Below, piece after piece: positions 17,842 through 26,554 of a stretch of 64,000 nt of DNA (the stretch's first letter is position 1; the number at the start of each line of letters is the position of its first letter). This DNA is from Dyadobacter frigoris. Its GTDB lineage: Bacteria; Bacteroidota; Bacteroidia; Cytophagales; Spirosomataceae. Position numbers and translations under genes: made by a program. The DNA is taken from contig NZ_SZVO01000013.1 in NCBI RefSeq assembly GCF_005280585.1, positions 124,001-188,000 of the forward strand, in the 5' to 3' direction. The notes under the pieces were generated by a model. It had not been told where the DNA came from. It worked only from the letters and a program-made list of their open reading frames with translations, and did no database searches.

Positions 17842-19077
17842 ATGAAATTCGAAGATTACCACATTGTTCCCGAAATAAAGCGAAGTCTGGAAAAAGCCGG
17901 GTTCAAGCGTCCAACCGATATACAGTTCAAGGCCATTCAACCGATCATGAAAGGTGAAGATGTGCTTGCGATAGCGCAAACCGGAACAGGAAAAACCGCT
18001 GCTTTTGCGATACCGATCATTGATATTTTACACCGCAGAAAATCGGCCAGCAGACCGGAGGGAATAAAATGTATTGTAATGGTACCTACCCGTGAACTGG
18101 CGATTCAGATCACAGAAGTTTTTGACCGAATTGGTCAATATACCAAAGTTAAGGCATTCAGCGTGTTTGGAGGCGTTGAACAAGGTCCGCAGATCGCACA
18201 GCTGGAAAAAGGTATTGACATACTTGTCGCAACACCGGGAAGGATGTTCGATCTGGTAAGCCAGGGCCACATCAAACTGAACCGAATAGAAATACTTGTA
18301 CTGGATGAAGCCGATCATATGCTTGATCTGGGTTTTATTAAAGATATTCAGGATCTGATCAAGTTTCTCCCAAATACCCGGCAGACTCTATTTTTCTCTG
18401 CCACTATTAACGAAAAAATTAAAAAACTGGCCTATTCACTGGTTCGAAATGCTATACGTATACAGATATCGCCCAATGATAAAGTTGCCAAAAATATTAC
18501 GCATTCAGTAGCATTTATTGGAATGGACGACAAACGTTTCTTTCTGGAAAGGATCGTCGGGGAGAATGCTGAAAGTAAAATTCTTGTTTTTGTTCGAACC
18601 AAAGTGCGGGCAGAAAGAGTGTTTAAGGCACTGGAAAGAATGGGAATTAAAAGCGTAACCATTCACGGTGACAAAGAGCAGGACGACCGCCTTGAAGCGA
18701 TGAATTCATTCAGAAAAGGAGAGGTTAAAATACTGATTGCTACGGATGTAAGCGCAAGAGGAATTGATATTGCCAATGTAGATTTCGTAGTAAATTACGA
18801 TCTTCCGGATCAGGCAGAAAACTATGTACACCGGGTTGGACGGACCGGCCGGGGAACCCATAAAGGATTCGCAGTATCGTTTTGCAGTCCGGAAGAAAAA
18901 GCGATGCTTGAAGAAATTCAGGAATTCCTCGGTAAACCTATTGAAGTACTAAAAATTACAGGCCAGGAATATTCAGAAACGATCGATTTCAGCGCAGAGC
19001 CAAAAGACGATTTGAAAGCACTGATGCAGGAAGTGGAAGATTTTGAATCAAAAAAGAAAAAGAAGAAAAAGAAATAA
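17842..19077 (+). CDS. DEAD-box ATP-dependent RNA helicase (RhlE-like)
   Basis: A 411-residue RNA helicase. All core motifs are in order: Q motif PTDIQFKAIQPI, Walker A AQTGTGKT, PTRELA, TPGR, DEAD (VLDEADHML), SAT (FFSATI), then RGIDIANVDFVVNYDLP and HRVGRTGR in the second RecA domain. The short C-terminus ends in a poly-lysine tail (KKKKKKKK) that could help RNA binding. Likely role: ribosome assembly, mRNA turnover or cold growth. Single gene with a strong terminator 20 bases after the stop. Confidence 0.95.
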   Translation: MKFEDYHIVPEIKRSLEKAGFKRPTDIQFKAIQPIMKGEDVLAIAQTGTGKTAAFAIPIIDILHRRKSASRPEGIKCIVMVPTRELAIQITEVFDRIGQYTKVKAFSVFGGVEQGPQIAQLEKGIDILVATPGRMFDLVSQGHIKLNRIEILVLDEADHMLDLGFIKDIQDLIKFLPNTRQTLFFSATINEKIKKLAYSLVRNAIRIQISPNDKVAKNITHSVAFIGMDDKRFFLERIVGENAESKILVFVRTKVRAERVFKALERMGIKSVTIHGDKEQDDRLEAMNSFRKGEVKILIATDVSARGIDIANVDFVVNYDLPDQAENYVHRVGRTGRGTHKGFAVSFCSPEEKAMLEEIQEFLGKPIEVLKITGQEYSETIDFSAEPKDDLKALMQEVEDFESKKKKKKKK

Positions 19078-19097
19078 TTGTCCGGTAAGATATTAAC

Positions 19098-19136
19098 AAA
19101 AACGGCTTACAGAAATAATTTCTGCAAGCCGTTTTT
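19098..19136. terminator. Bidirectional terminator
   Basis: AAAAACGGCTT and AAGCCGTTTTT form the outer stem, with CAGAAA / TTTCTG extending it. It serves the helicase on the plus strand and the convergent CHRD lipoprotein on the minus strand. Confidence 0.85.
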
Positions 19137-19153
19137 GTTATCAGATCGCTCTG

Positions 19154-19621
19154 TTAATAGGTTACCTGATCAATGGTGATCTGTCCGCGAATTTCTCCGT
19201 AAGGATATGTTTTACTCGTAATGTTAACATACATTGCACCAAGGATCAGTGAAGTTTGATCTCCGATTGAAACATTTGTTACTGAACCTGAAACTTGTCC
19301 GGCTGCTGAGCCAACTGGCAAAGTATATACAACGCCTCCAATTTGCCATGACGGATTAGCTGCATTGATCGTAATCGCTGTTGGTGTAACATTTTGATAT
19401 GAGATATTGTATTTCAATTCCCTTGACACCTTGTTGTACTCAAATACTCCCGTTCCCTGGGCCGTAGATGAAGATTTAGGAATTGCCGGCTGACTATTAA
19501 TTGTCGCATGGAATTTTACTACATCATCTTCCTGCGGGCCTTTTTCTTTACAAGAAGAAACCAGACCTAACATAGCAACACCAGTCATTAATAGTAAAAA
19601 ACGTTTCATTGGCTTTTTCAT
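19154..19621 (-). CDS. CHRD-domain lipoprotein
   Basis: A 155-residue exported lipoprotein. I start at MKKPMKRFLLL (19621), giving a signal peptide ending in lipobox LVSSC; the extra upstream codons would spoil it. The rest resembles a CHRD domain, named after chordin: VVKFHATINSQPAIP, GTGVFEYNKVSRELKYNISYQNVTP, and the closing YPYGEIRGQITI. CHRD proteins are beta-sandwiches of unknown substrate, often at the cell surface in Bacteroidota. Confidence 0.85.
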   Translation of the reverse strand: MKKPMKRFLLLMTGVAMLGLVSSCKEKGPQEDDVVKFHATINSQPAIPKSSSTAQGTGVFEYNKVSRELKYNISYQNVTPTAITINAANPSWQIGGVVYTLPVGSAAGQVSGSVTNVSIGDQTSLILGAMYVNITSKTYPYGEIRGQITIDQVTY

Positions 19622-19702
19622 GAATCTTGATTTTTTAAAACAAATTATTCGATAAATATATACAAAGTTACTCCTCCACAAAAATGATACCAGCCAGATT
19701 TA

Positions 19703-20437
19703 TTAAATATTCCACAAATCACTTTTTCTGACATACACGATCCTGTTATTCCAAATCACCCTGTCCCAGTGATCTACGGACCCTACAATGGTCAGTTTGT
19801 GCCCTTTTCCGACCCTTTCAACCACTTGCGAGGCGGAAGATGGCTCATCTCTCAAAAACGTATTGGAATTGACAATGATGCACGTTTTATAGAGTGATGG
19901 AATATTAAGCAATCCCAACAAAGCGACAAGATAGAAAATTATTGAAATCTTGTGAATTTTTAAAATCGGTTCCTTCCGGCGCACTTTCATGACCATGATC
20001 AGAACGATATATGCCCCCAAAGTTAGGAGCAAAATTGGGATGTAATCACCATAACGGCGGTAAAATATTATAAAATAATTGTAATCGTCGAATTCATAGC
20101 CCTTTAAATTTTGCTCGGATGCCAGTTTATCCATTTTTTCAAACAGTTTTCTGGAAGGCGTAATTAATGCAAGCTTGCTAAGATAATATAGGCAGTCGGT
20201 GTAGTCATTTGTCTTTTCAGCAAGAAAAGCGAGCTTCAAAAGCAGACTTTGATTATTTTTTTCATCATTTCCGAAATTTTTTTTATACAGTACCGTTGCC
20301 TCTGAATACTTCGCCATAGCGAACAGAGAATCAGCTCTTTTTAATTCATTTTTACTGGCTGAAAACGCTTCATATTGGGGTAATATTGAACCCAAAATGA
20401 TCCAGAAAATTAGGTTTTTATTTATCAGGGCTTGCAT
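19703..20437 (-). CDS. TPR/SH3-domain membrane protein (BatE-like)
   Basis: A 244-residue protein from Met at 20437. It has an N-terminal signal or anchor (LIFWIILGSILP), TPR-like repeats (LKRADSLFAMAKYSEATVLYKK, LAFLAEKTNDYTDCLYYL), two transmembrane helices (about 132-150 and 165-185) and a C-terminal bacterial SH3 domain (NTFLRDEPSSASQVVERVGKGHKLTIVG). The order resembles BatE of the aerotolerance operon, but no other bat genes are nearby. Its start region overlaps the -33/-7 elements of the divergent tRNA operon, so the two transcripts may compete. Confidence 0.78.
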   Translation of the reverse strand: MQALINKNLIFWIILGSILPQYEAFSASKNELKRADSLFAMAKYSEATVLYKKNFGNDEKNNQSLLLKLAFLAEKTNDYTDCLYYLSKLALITPSRKLFEKMDKLASEQNLKGYEFDDYNYFIIFYRRYGDYIPILLLTLGAYIVLIMVMKVRRKEPILKIHKISIIFYLVALLGLLNIPSLYKTCIIVNSNTFLRDEPSSASQVVERVGKGHKLTIVGSVDHWDRVIWNNRIVYVRKSDLWNI

Positions 20438-20462
20438 TTGACTTTTAAGAATTCTACTTTTG
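20432..20462 (+). promoter_or_regulatory. Promoter of the Lys-Leu-Lys tRNA operon
   Basis: TTG (20432-20434), 20-bp spacer and TACTTTTG (20455-20462), continuing GCATCGCAAT as at the other tRNA promoters in this window. The first tRNA begins 50 bases downstream. Confidence 0.82.
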
Positions 20463-20511
20463 CATCGCAATTACGGAAAACGTCACGGCTATTCCAACTG
20501 CAAAAATAATT

Positions 20512-20584
20512 GATTCCGTAGCTCAGCTGGTAGAGCAATACACTTTTAATGTATGGGTCCTGGGTTCGAATCCCAGCGGGATCA
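20512..20584 (+). tRNA. tRNA-Lys (anticodon TTT), copy 1
   Basis: A 73-nt cloverleaf with acceptor GATTCCG/CGGGATC, D arm GCTCAGCTGGTAGAGC, anticodon loop CTTTTAA (TTT) and T arm CTGGGTTCGAATCCCAG. No encoded CCA. Identical to the copies at 20794 and 52653. Confidence 0.97.
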
Positions 20585-20658
20585 CGAGTAAAATATTAAG
20601 AGATTTCGTTCGTAGTTCAAAATTTGAATTTCATCGAAGTGAACAAAACCTCAGTAAT

Positions 20659-20742
20659 GTCCAGGTGGTGGAATTGGTAGACACGCTACTTTGAGGGGGT
20701 AGTGCCCGTTTGGGTATGGGAGTTCGACTCTCCTCTTGGACA
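20659..20742 (+). tRNA. tRNA-Leu (anticodon GAG)
   Basis: An 84-nt class II tRNA with acceptor GTCCAGG/CTTGGAC, anticodon stem CTACT/GGTAG around TTGAGGG (anticodon GAG, reads CUU/CUC), a long variable arm (TGCCCGTTTGGGTA) and T arm GGGAGTTCGACTCTCC. Confidence 0.95.
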
Positions 20743-20793
20743 CGGAAATTGCAATAATCGTAAGCAATTTTTATCATTGAAACAGCAAAAAAC

Positions 20794-20866
20794 GATTCCG
20801 TAGCTCAGCTGGTAGAGCAATACACTTTTAATGTATGGGTCCTGGGTTCGAATCCCAGCGGGATCA
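20794..20866 (+). tRNA. tRNA-Lys (anticodon TTT), copy 2
   Basis: Identical in all 73 positions to the copy at 20512-20584. Third gene of the operon; followed directly by a terminator. Confidence 0.97.
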
Positions 20867-20867
20867 C

Positions 20868-20904
20868 AAAAAAGGCCAAATCTGAATCAGGTTTGGCCTT
20901 TTTT
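20868..20904 (+). terminator. Terminator of the tRNA operon
   Basis: AAGGCCAAA pairs with TTTGGCCTT, followed by TTTT. It starts 2 bases after the second tRNA-Lys. Confidence 0.88.
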
Positions 20905-21171
20905 ATAACGATTAAATACTGCGTTTCATACCCTCAAAAAGTTTCTCTAAGTATACCCGCCTGCTAAGAAATTGTTCCGGATTAAAGGAAACAATAATAC
21001 AGACTAATACAGCATTCCTGAAACCTCTTCAATCAAATAAGTTGATGATCTATTCCCAAGTCTGAGAATCCCTAATATAAACTTCCCCGTTTTGCCTACA
21101 AAAACTCTCAATTCGGCTACAAGTTAGAAATGGCATCTGCTGACATTTGTTGTATCAAAAATTAAAAAACA

Positions 21172-21966
21172 ATGATGGAACTACAAATTGAAACTTCAGG
21201 TGTTAACACGAATACCCCACAGAACCAACCAGTCGCACTCGTAACTGGTGCCAATCAGGGAATTGGTTTTCAAGTAGCAAAGGAGCTCGTTGCAAATGGC
21301 TACACAGTACTGCTCGGGTCGCGAAACCTGGAAAATGGAGAAATAGCCGCAAAAAAAATCGGCAAAAATACCTATGCCATTCAGCTTGATGTTACGGATA
21401 AAGAGTCAATTAATGCCGCGGCCGAGCGGGTCAGAAATGAATTTGGCCGTCTTGATTTGCTCGTAAATAACGCAGCAATCTCAAATGCCGGAGCGCCGGG
21501 CAGGACGCTTGAAGAGATGATGCAATCGAGCCAGGCAAGTGTTGCCTCACTTGATGAGGTGCGGGCGGTTTTTGAGACCAACGTGTTTGGCGTACTCGCC
21601 GTCACGCAAGCTATGCTCCCAATCCTCCGCAAAGTGCCCGCTGCGCGAATTGTCAATGTATCGAGCGGCGTGGGTTCGTTAACGTTAAATTCTGACCCGA
21701 CATTTCCATATCGCCCGGGATTCGGTGTCATTTACGCTGCTTCTAAAACTGCTCTAAACGCAATCACTCTTTCCTTCGCAATTGAACTCGAATCAACAAA
21801 CATTAAGGTTAATGCAGTAAGTCCCGGCTTCACAGCCACTGCTCTCAACAATTTTGCGGGTGTTGAAACGATTGAAGAAGGCAGTCGTAGTGTTGTGCGC
21901 GCAGCCCTTGATAAGAATGGCCCAACAGGCACTTTCTCTGGCCCAGACGGGCTATTTCCCTGGTAA
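21172..21966 (+). CDS. Short-chain dehydrogenase/reductase
   Basis: A 264-residue SDR. Cofactor motif VTGANQGIGFQVA is near residues 25-37, LVNNAAIS near 100, the catalytic Ser in IVNVSSGVGSL, and YAASK with the catalytic Tyr and Lys near 189-193. Substrate unknown; the C-terminus TFSGPDGLFPW resembles stress- or xenobiotic-linked SDRs. Base composition in the middle (21420-21950) is visibly more GC-rich with different codon use from the neighbouring genes, suggesting recent acquisition (inference). A terminator follows, then an AraC regulator. Confidence 0.92.
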   Translation: MMELQIETSGVNTNTPQNQPVALVTGANQGIGFQVAKELVANGYTVLLGSRNLENGEIAAKKIGKNTYAIQLDVTDKESINAAAERVRNEFGRLDLLVNNAAISNAGAPGRTLEEMMQSSQASVASLDEVRAVFETNVFGVLAVTQAMLPILRKVPAARIVNVSSGVGSLTLNSDPTFPYRPGFGVIYAASKTALNAITLSFAIELESTNIKVNAVSPGFTATALNNFAGVETIEEGSRSVVRAALDKNGPTGTFSGPDGLFPW

Positions 21967-21972
21967 AAATTA

Positions 21973-22013
21973 ATTATAACCGATGATTTAAAACATTATC
22001 GGTTATAATTTTA
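21973..22013 (+). terminator. Terminator after the SDR gene
   Basis: TTATAACCGAT and ATCGGTTATAA pair around an 11-nt loop, then TTTT. It separates the SDR from the AraC gene. Confidence 0.78.
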
Positions 22014-22025
22014 TAACTTTTCAAT

Positions 22026-22943
22026 ATGAAAAAAGAAGAAAATATCCATCATAAGTTTGATTCTTTAACCGACGTGCATCGGGCTTTTGGCTTACCAAAG
22101 CCGCTGCATCCGATGATAAGTCTGATCAATAATATTAACAGCCAAATCAACCTGAATCGATTGCCTCATTCCCATATTCTGAATTTTTACAAAATATCTT
22201 ACAGATTACAGCTTAGTGGAAAATTAAAATATGGCCAGGATTACTATGATTTTGATGAAGGCGGCCTCATGTTCGCTTCCCCTAATCAACTCATTGGAAG
22301 CTATGAAGATAACGGAGAAAATGCCGGATATTCCTTGCTGATACATCCGGACTTCTTATGGAATTATCCCCTGGCAAAAAAGATCAAACAATATGGTTTC
22401 TTTTCCTATTCTGCCCGGGAAGCCTTGCATTTATCTGATACTGAAAAGGCAACCATTCTTTCAATTTTTAAACTCATTGAAGAAGAATTGAGTGGTAGGA
22501 TTGATGATTTTAGCCAGGATGTTATTATTTCCCAGATTGAGCTGCTCCTGAATTGCTGTAATCGTTTTTACAAGCGTCAATTCATTACACGCAAAGCTGT
22601 TAATAACGATTTGTTATTAAAGCTGGAAGATCTTTTAGAAGAATATTTCAATAGCGAAAAAGCTTTAAGTCAGGGAATACCGACGGTTCAATATCTTTCA
22701 GACCACTTGAACATTTCTCCCAGTTATTTGAGTGATATGCTGCGTTCTCTTACCGGACAAAATGCACAACAGCATATTCACAACAAACTCATCGAAAAAG
22801 CGAAAGAAAAACTGTCTGCAACCAGCTTATCTGTAAATGAAGTTGCATACCATTTAGGCTTTGAACATTCGCAATCATTCAGTAAATTGTTCAAAACAAA
22901 AACGAAACTTTCGCCTTTGCAATTTAGGCAGTCTTTTAATTAA
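22026..22943 (+). CDS. AraC-family transcriptional regulator
   Basis: A 305-residue regulator with an N-terminal cupin-like sensing region (YGQDYYDFDEGGLMFASPNQL) and a C-terminal double HTH (VQYLSDHLNISPSYLSDMLRSLTGQNAQQHIHNKL, then SVNEVAYHLGFEHSQSFSKLFKTKTKLSPLQFRQ). It lies directly downstream of the SDR gene, a frequent regulator-target arrangement. The effector is unknown. Confidence 0.9.
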   Translation: MKKEENIHHKFDSLTDVHRAFGLPKPLHPMISLINNINSQINLNRLPHSHILNFYKISYRLQLSGKLKYGQDYYDFDEGGLMFASPNQLIGSYEDNGENAGYSLLIHPDFLWNYPLAKKIKQYGFFSYSAREALHLSDTEKATILSIFKLIEEELSGRIDDFSQDVIISQIELLLNCCNRFYKRQFITRKAVNNDLLLKLEDLLEEYFNSEKALSQGIPTVQYLSDHLNISPSYLSDMLRSLTGQNAQQHIHNKLIEKAKEKLSATSLSVNEVAYHLGFEHSQSFSKLFKTKTKLSPLQFRQSFN

Positions 22944-22982
22944 GGGACTATAAATTCACATCCAACAAGTTAGCATTTCCAT

Positions 22983-23333
22983 TCATTTCATAATCCTTTC
23001 CCTGTGCTGTTTGCCCCAGGAAGCCATTTCATTGATAATAGGTCTAAGCGAATGACCATATTCTGTTAGTTCATATTCAACTGTGACTGGCTTTGTGTCC
23101 AGCACAGTCCGCCTGACTAATCCATTTAATTCAAGTTCCTGTAATTCTTTTGAAAGCATTTTTGCAGCGATGCCTTTAATACTGGCAATAAGCACCATAA
23201 ATCTCTTCTTACCAAAACTCAGGGTGCCGATAATTGGGATCTTCCATTTTCCAGCCAAAATATCCATCGTGTCGCGGATAGCCATGTGGTGTGCCGAGCA
23301 AGCTGCCGAATCGGGTTTATCATTTTCATTCAT
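22983..23333 (-). CDS. HxlR-family transcriptional regulator
   Basis: A 116-residue winged-helix regulator of the HxlR/YodB type. Motifs include a conserved early Cys (SAACSAHHMAIRDTMDILAGKWK), the recognition region ISTINLF-equivalent IKGIAAKMLSKELQELELNGLVRR, and VEYELTEYGHSLRPII. The early Cys may sense electrophiles or oxidants, as in YodB (family knowledge). It is divergent from the DoxX-like gene across a 105-base region with palindromes, which suggests that it represses that gene. Confidence 0.92.
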   Translation of the reverse strand: MNENDKPDSAACSAHHMAIRDTMDILAGKWKIPIIGTLSFGKKRFMVLIASIKGIAAKMLSKELQELELNGLVRRTVLDTKPVTVEYELTEYGHSLRPIINEMASWGKQHRERIMK

Positions 23334-23353
23334 ACTTTGATAGTTTCTTAAAG

Positions 23354-23412
23354 GAAACCGGTTTCATTTGGTAAACCAGTTACAAAAATAAACTTAAACC
23401 GAAATATATTTG
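23354..23412 (+). promoter_or_regulatory. HxlR/DoxX intergenic operator and promoter
   Basis: A perfect 12-bp palindrome GAAACCGGTTTC (23354-23365) and a second inverted repeat TGGTAAACCA (about 23369-23378) lie between the divergent genes. A -7 element TATATTTG is at 23405-23412 for the plus-strand gene. Position and symmetry suit an HxlR dimer site. Confidence 0.5.
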
Positions 23413-23438
23413 CAATTGTTTATAAAAATATAAAATTT

Positions 23439-23807
23439 ATGAAAGCGCTAAAAATTACTTATTGGATTACGACCGGTCTGGTTGTGCTGGGAATGTTGTT
23501 CTCATTTTATAACTATTTCTTTAATCCCGCCCTGAAAGATGCTTATGTGCATGTCGGATTTCCGGATTGGTTTCGGGTGGAACTTGGAATTGCAAAGTTA
23601 CTCGGAGCACTGGCGCTAGGAATACCGATCATTCCTGCACGCATTAAGGAATGGGCTTATGCCGGTTTTTTTATTAATTTCTTTTCGGCATTCCTCTCAC
23701 ATTATATGATAGGCGACCCGGTATCCAACCAGATAACACCGCTTGTCCTCCTCTTGCTATTGGTGGTATCGTATGTTACTTTTCATAAAGTAATAATCAA
23801 AAAATAG
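23439..23807 (+). CDS. DoxX-like membrane protein
   Basis: A 122-residue protein with four transmembrane helices (about 5-23, 45-68, 74-92, 98-117) and the DoxX-like signature PDWFRVELGIAKLLGALALGIP. DoxX-like proteins are linked to quinone/thiosulfate or redox stress functions. Its probable regulator is the divergent HxlR gene. Monocistronic; it is convergent with the sulfatase. Confidence 0.85.
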   Translation: MKALKITYWITTGLVVLGMLFSFYNYFFNPALKDAYVHVGFPDWFRVELGIAKLLGALALGIPIIPARIKEWAYAGFFINFFSAFLSHYMIGDPVSNQITPLVLLLLLVVSYVTFHKVIIKK

Positions 23808-23825
23808 TATTAATCCAATCTCAGA

Positions 23826-25214
23826 TCATTCTGAGACAAGTTTTGGCAATGATTTCCACCAGGCCAATAATTTATCTTTTAGTTCACTGGTCAGTTTGGG
23901 CTGAGCAGTTTCAAGATTGGACGTTTCATTTTTGTCTTTGACGATATTATAAAGCTGCACATCGCTACCATCACTATTCATCAAAAGTTTATAATCTCCG
24001 GATCGTACAGCCAGATTTGGACTTTTATCCTGTCCTTTCGGATATGCATAAGCCATGTTATTCCTTCCGTACTCCCAAAAAATATCCTTTTGCCTTACGG
24101 AAGGTTTTCCGGTAAATAAGGAGCTTCTGTCTGCGCCATCGCCTTTATAACTACGTGGCAATGACACACCCGACATTTTAGCCAGGGAAGGCAACAAATC
24201 CAGCGCGGTCAATACCGAAATATCATCCGTTTTGCCTGCCGGAATATGACCAGGCCAGCTGATAATGAAAGGCATTCTTGTACCACCCTCATAAAGCGAA
24301 AGCTTGGATCCTCTTAAACCGGCAGCCCTACTTCCTTTAAAACTGGGTAACGGACCATTATCACTAGTGAAAATAATGATCGTATTCTTATCCTCTCCTA
24401 TTTCTTTCAGTCCGTCCAACAATCGCCCGATCTGCACGTCGTATTCCTTCAAAACCAATTTAAATGCTTCTTCTTCTTGTGGGTTTATCGGAAACTTACC
24501 CGTATATTCTGTCTCGGTTCCGGGTACCCAAGGCGTGTGAACATCATCCGGCCAAAGATTGACAAAACAAGGCTGGCCTTTGTGCTGCTGCATAAAAGCC
24601 AGTGTTTTATCGACAAAATACTGCGTCCGATCCCATCTTTTGATGCTGTCCTTATCCGACCATATCCAGTTTGTTGCAGTCAATGCCGGATCCGGATCAG
24701 GACTTTCATAAGTACTGGCATGGGCATCAAATCCGTATTTTTCAAAACCCGGCACGTTCGCTACATCTCTTCCTCCGCCCATGTGCCATTTCCCAAAATG
24801 ACCTGTGGCATACCCTGCATTTTTAAAAAACTTCGCTACTGTAGGTGCTTCTGTGTTAAGAAAATCAATTTGTTCAGCATCCTTATTATGTTTTTTATTG
24901 TCAAGATACGTTGTAAAATTCCATCTTCCCGGATACATGCCCGTTAGTAAACCCGTTCTGGATGGTGAGCAAATTGGTGCCGCACTGTAATATTGTGTAA
25001 GTTTTAAACCTTGTTTTGCTATCCGGTCGATGTTCGGCGTAGGAACAAAATTACCGCCAAAAGTTCCTACATCACTAAATCCCATATCGTCGGTCAGGAT
25101 GATAATGATGTTTGGCTGTTTTGTCTTTTCAGCTGGTTTTTTCTGTGCGTTTGCAATAAATCCATTGATCAAACCAAGGATTATTATTCCTGAAAATATT
25201 CTAAACTTAGACAT
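23826..25214 (-). CDS. Exported sulfatase
   Basis: A formylglycine-dependent sulfatase of 462 residues from the Met at 25214, chosen because it gives a clean signal peptide (MSKFRIFSGIIILGLING to ANAQ). An in-frame Met 15 codons upstream is also possible. Metal-binding IIIILTDDMGFSDVG follows the signal, then the modification site ICSPSRTGLLTG, where the Cys becomes formylglycine; HFGKWHMGG and FTSDNGPLPSFKGS complete the active site. It acts in the periplasm on sulfate esters, probably of polysaccharides. It starts immediately after the M28-like gene, forming an operon. No anaerobic maturase is in this window. Confidence 0.93.
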   Translation of the reverse strand: MSKFRIFSGIIILGLINGFIANAQKKPAEKTKQPNIIIILTDDMGFSDVGTFGGNFVPTPNIDRIAKQGLKLTQYYSAAPICSPSRTGLLTGMYPGRWNFTTYLDNKKHNKDAEQIDFLNTEAPTVAKFFKNAGYATGHFGKWHMGGGRDVANVPGFEKYGFDAHASTYESPDPDPALTATNWIWSDKDSIKRWDRTQYFVDKTLAFMQQHKGQPCFVNLWPDDVHTPWVPGTETEYTGKFPINPQEEEAFKLVLKEYDVQIGRLLDGLKEIGEDKNTIIIFTSDNGPLPSFKGSRAAGLRGSKLSLYEGGTRMPFIISWPGHIPAGKTDDISVLTALDLLPSLAKMSGVSLPRSYKGDGADRSSLFTGKPSVRQKDIFWEYGRNNMAYAYPKGQDKSPNLAVRSGDYKLLMNSDGSDVQLYNIVKDKNETSNLETAQPKLTSELKDKLLAWWKSLPKLVSE

Positions 25215-25261
25215 GTATTTTGCTGAAAATTTCGGTTTCACAATCCATTTAATTGCCATAA

Positions 25262-26554
25262 TCAGATTTTATCTTTACCCAGCTCAGTCTCAATAACTTG
25301 TTTGATCGCATTCGCCATTTCTTCCAGCAAAGCGGGCGAAGTTGTTGATGCGTCGTCCAGTTTGGTATGAAATAATGGGAAAGAAGAAGTACCTACAAAA
25401 CCTATAAAAGGCGAGTAACCCTGCTTTTGAGCGACAACCAATTCACCATAAGCCTTATCTTTTACTTGCTGAATAGCGATACTACCGAAAGCTTGATTTA
25501 CGGAATTCCCAACATTACCCGCGAAATAAACAATTCGTTTATTATCAGCAATTGCCTGACGAACCAATCCTTTATCTGATTTAGTATAAGAGTAAGTAGC
25601 AAAGCTTGCACCCAAATGAACCCATAAACGCACGTCGGCTGGCTTTGGCGCTTTTTCATGAAGGAATATGTGTGTACCCTGATGTTGAGCAAGTTCATGC
25701 CCTGAGTTCCCTGTGAATATAAATTTGTAAGGAAGTTTTTTTTCAGCAACCCATTTAGCCAGCGCATTGAAGGTCGCAATACCAGGTCCCCGCTCTCCAC
25801 CACAGGTAAACCAGCCACTGATCGGTGTGGAAATAATAATCGTCTTGTCGCCGCTTCCGAAAGTTCCCTGAATATTTCTAGCCGTTACTTTTTTCAATTT
25901 TCCTGTTATTGTCAAGGTTGCGAAACCATGCGTTGTCAGATTCGCAATATCCTTAGGAGCGACCTGCACGACGGGTATAGGGTAAGAAACTCCGGGCAGT
26001 GTATTGATGGCGGCAATTTCGCCAGCTGCATTATCGGCAACAAGTATAATGGCCTTTGCCCCAGCGTCGATTATTTTCTTAATTTCCGCTGCATTTTCCT
26101 CATCCATAAAACTGAACGATCTTTCCTTTGACTGCTGATTAATCCAGACAATCTTACCAGAAAAATCCCGGGCATCTTTATTTGCTTCTACAAGTTGCGA
26201 TGTAATATTTACCCCGGCATTAAGCACTGGCCAAACCGGGAAAATTTCGATTGACCTTTTCCCAATTTTCAATTGGGTTTTTTCAGGAAAAAACTGCTCT
26301 ACCGGAAAAGTTACATATTCTGTTTTGAAACCATTTTTACCGAGAATTTCTTTGATCCATTCGGACGTTTTATTGTCGCCTTCCGTTCCTGTGCGGTGAA
26401 TGCCAAAGTTTACATACCGAACTACATCAGCATATAGATCAGCGCCTTGAAATATTTCCTGACCCGCTTGCTGCGCCGGGGAATGATAGGAATAAAAAGT
26501 AAGGAGAAGAAAAATAGCCAAATCGTTGGTCGCGAACCGCTTCATGTTTGTCAT
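25262..26554 (-). CDS. Exported M28-peptidase-like protein with PA domain
   Basis: A 430-residue protein with a signal peptide (LAIFLLLTFYSYHSPAQ), a PA-like insert (KIIDAGAKAIILVADNA, YPIPVVQVAPKDIANL) and a C-terminal alpha/beta fold like M28 aminopeptidases (KWVAEKKLPYKFIFTGNSGHELAQHQG). The usual first metal-ligand motif (G-A-H-x-D) is replaced by ISTPISGWFTCGGERGPGIA, so canonical di-zinc binding is doubtful. It may be a non-peptidase hydrolase or a binding protein. It is the first gene of an operon with the sulfatase, suggesting joint processing of one extracellular substrate (inference). Confidence 0.75.
   Translation of the reverse strand: MTNMKRFATNDLAIFLLLTFYSYHSPAQQAGQEIFQGADLYADVVRYVNFGIHRTGTEGDNKTSEWIKEILGKNGFKTEYVTFPVEQFFPEKTQLKIGKRSIEIFPVWPVLNAGVNITSQLVEANKDARDFSGKIVWINQQSKERSFSFMDEENAAEIKKIIDAGAKAIILVADNAAGEIAAINTLPGVSYPIPVVQVAPKDIANLTTHGFATLTITGKLKKVTARNIQGTFGSGDKTIIISTPISGWFTCGGERGPGIATFNALAKWVAEKKLPYKFIFTGNSGHELAQHQGTHIFLHEKAPKPADVRLWVHLGASFATYSYTKSDKGLVRQAIADNKRIVYFAGNVGNSVNQAFGSIAIQQVKDKAYGELVVAQKQGYSPFIGFVGTSSFPLFHTKLDDASTTSPALLEEMANAIKQVIETELGKDKI

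Noticed and set aside
24477-24947. 156-codon plus-strand frame opposite the sulfatase
   Set aside because: Antisense shadow: the minus strand carries all sulfatase motifs in order.
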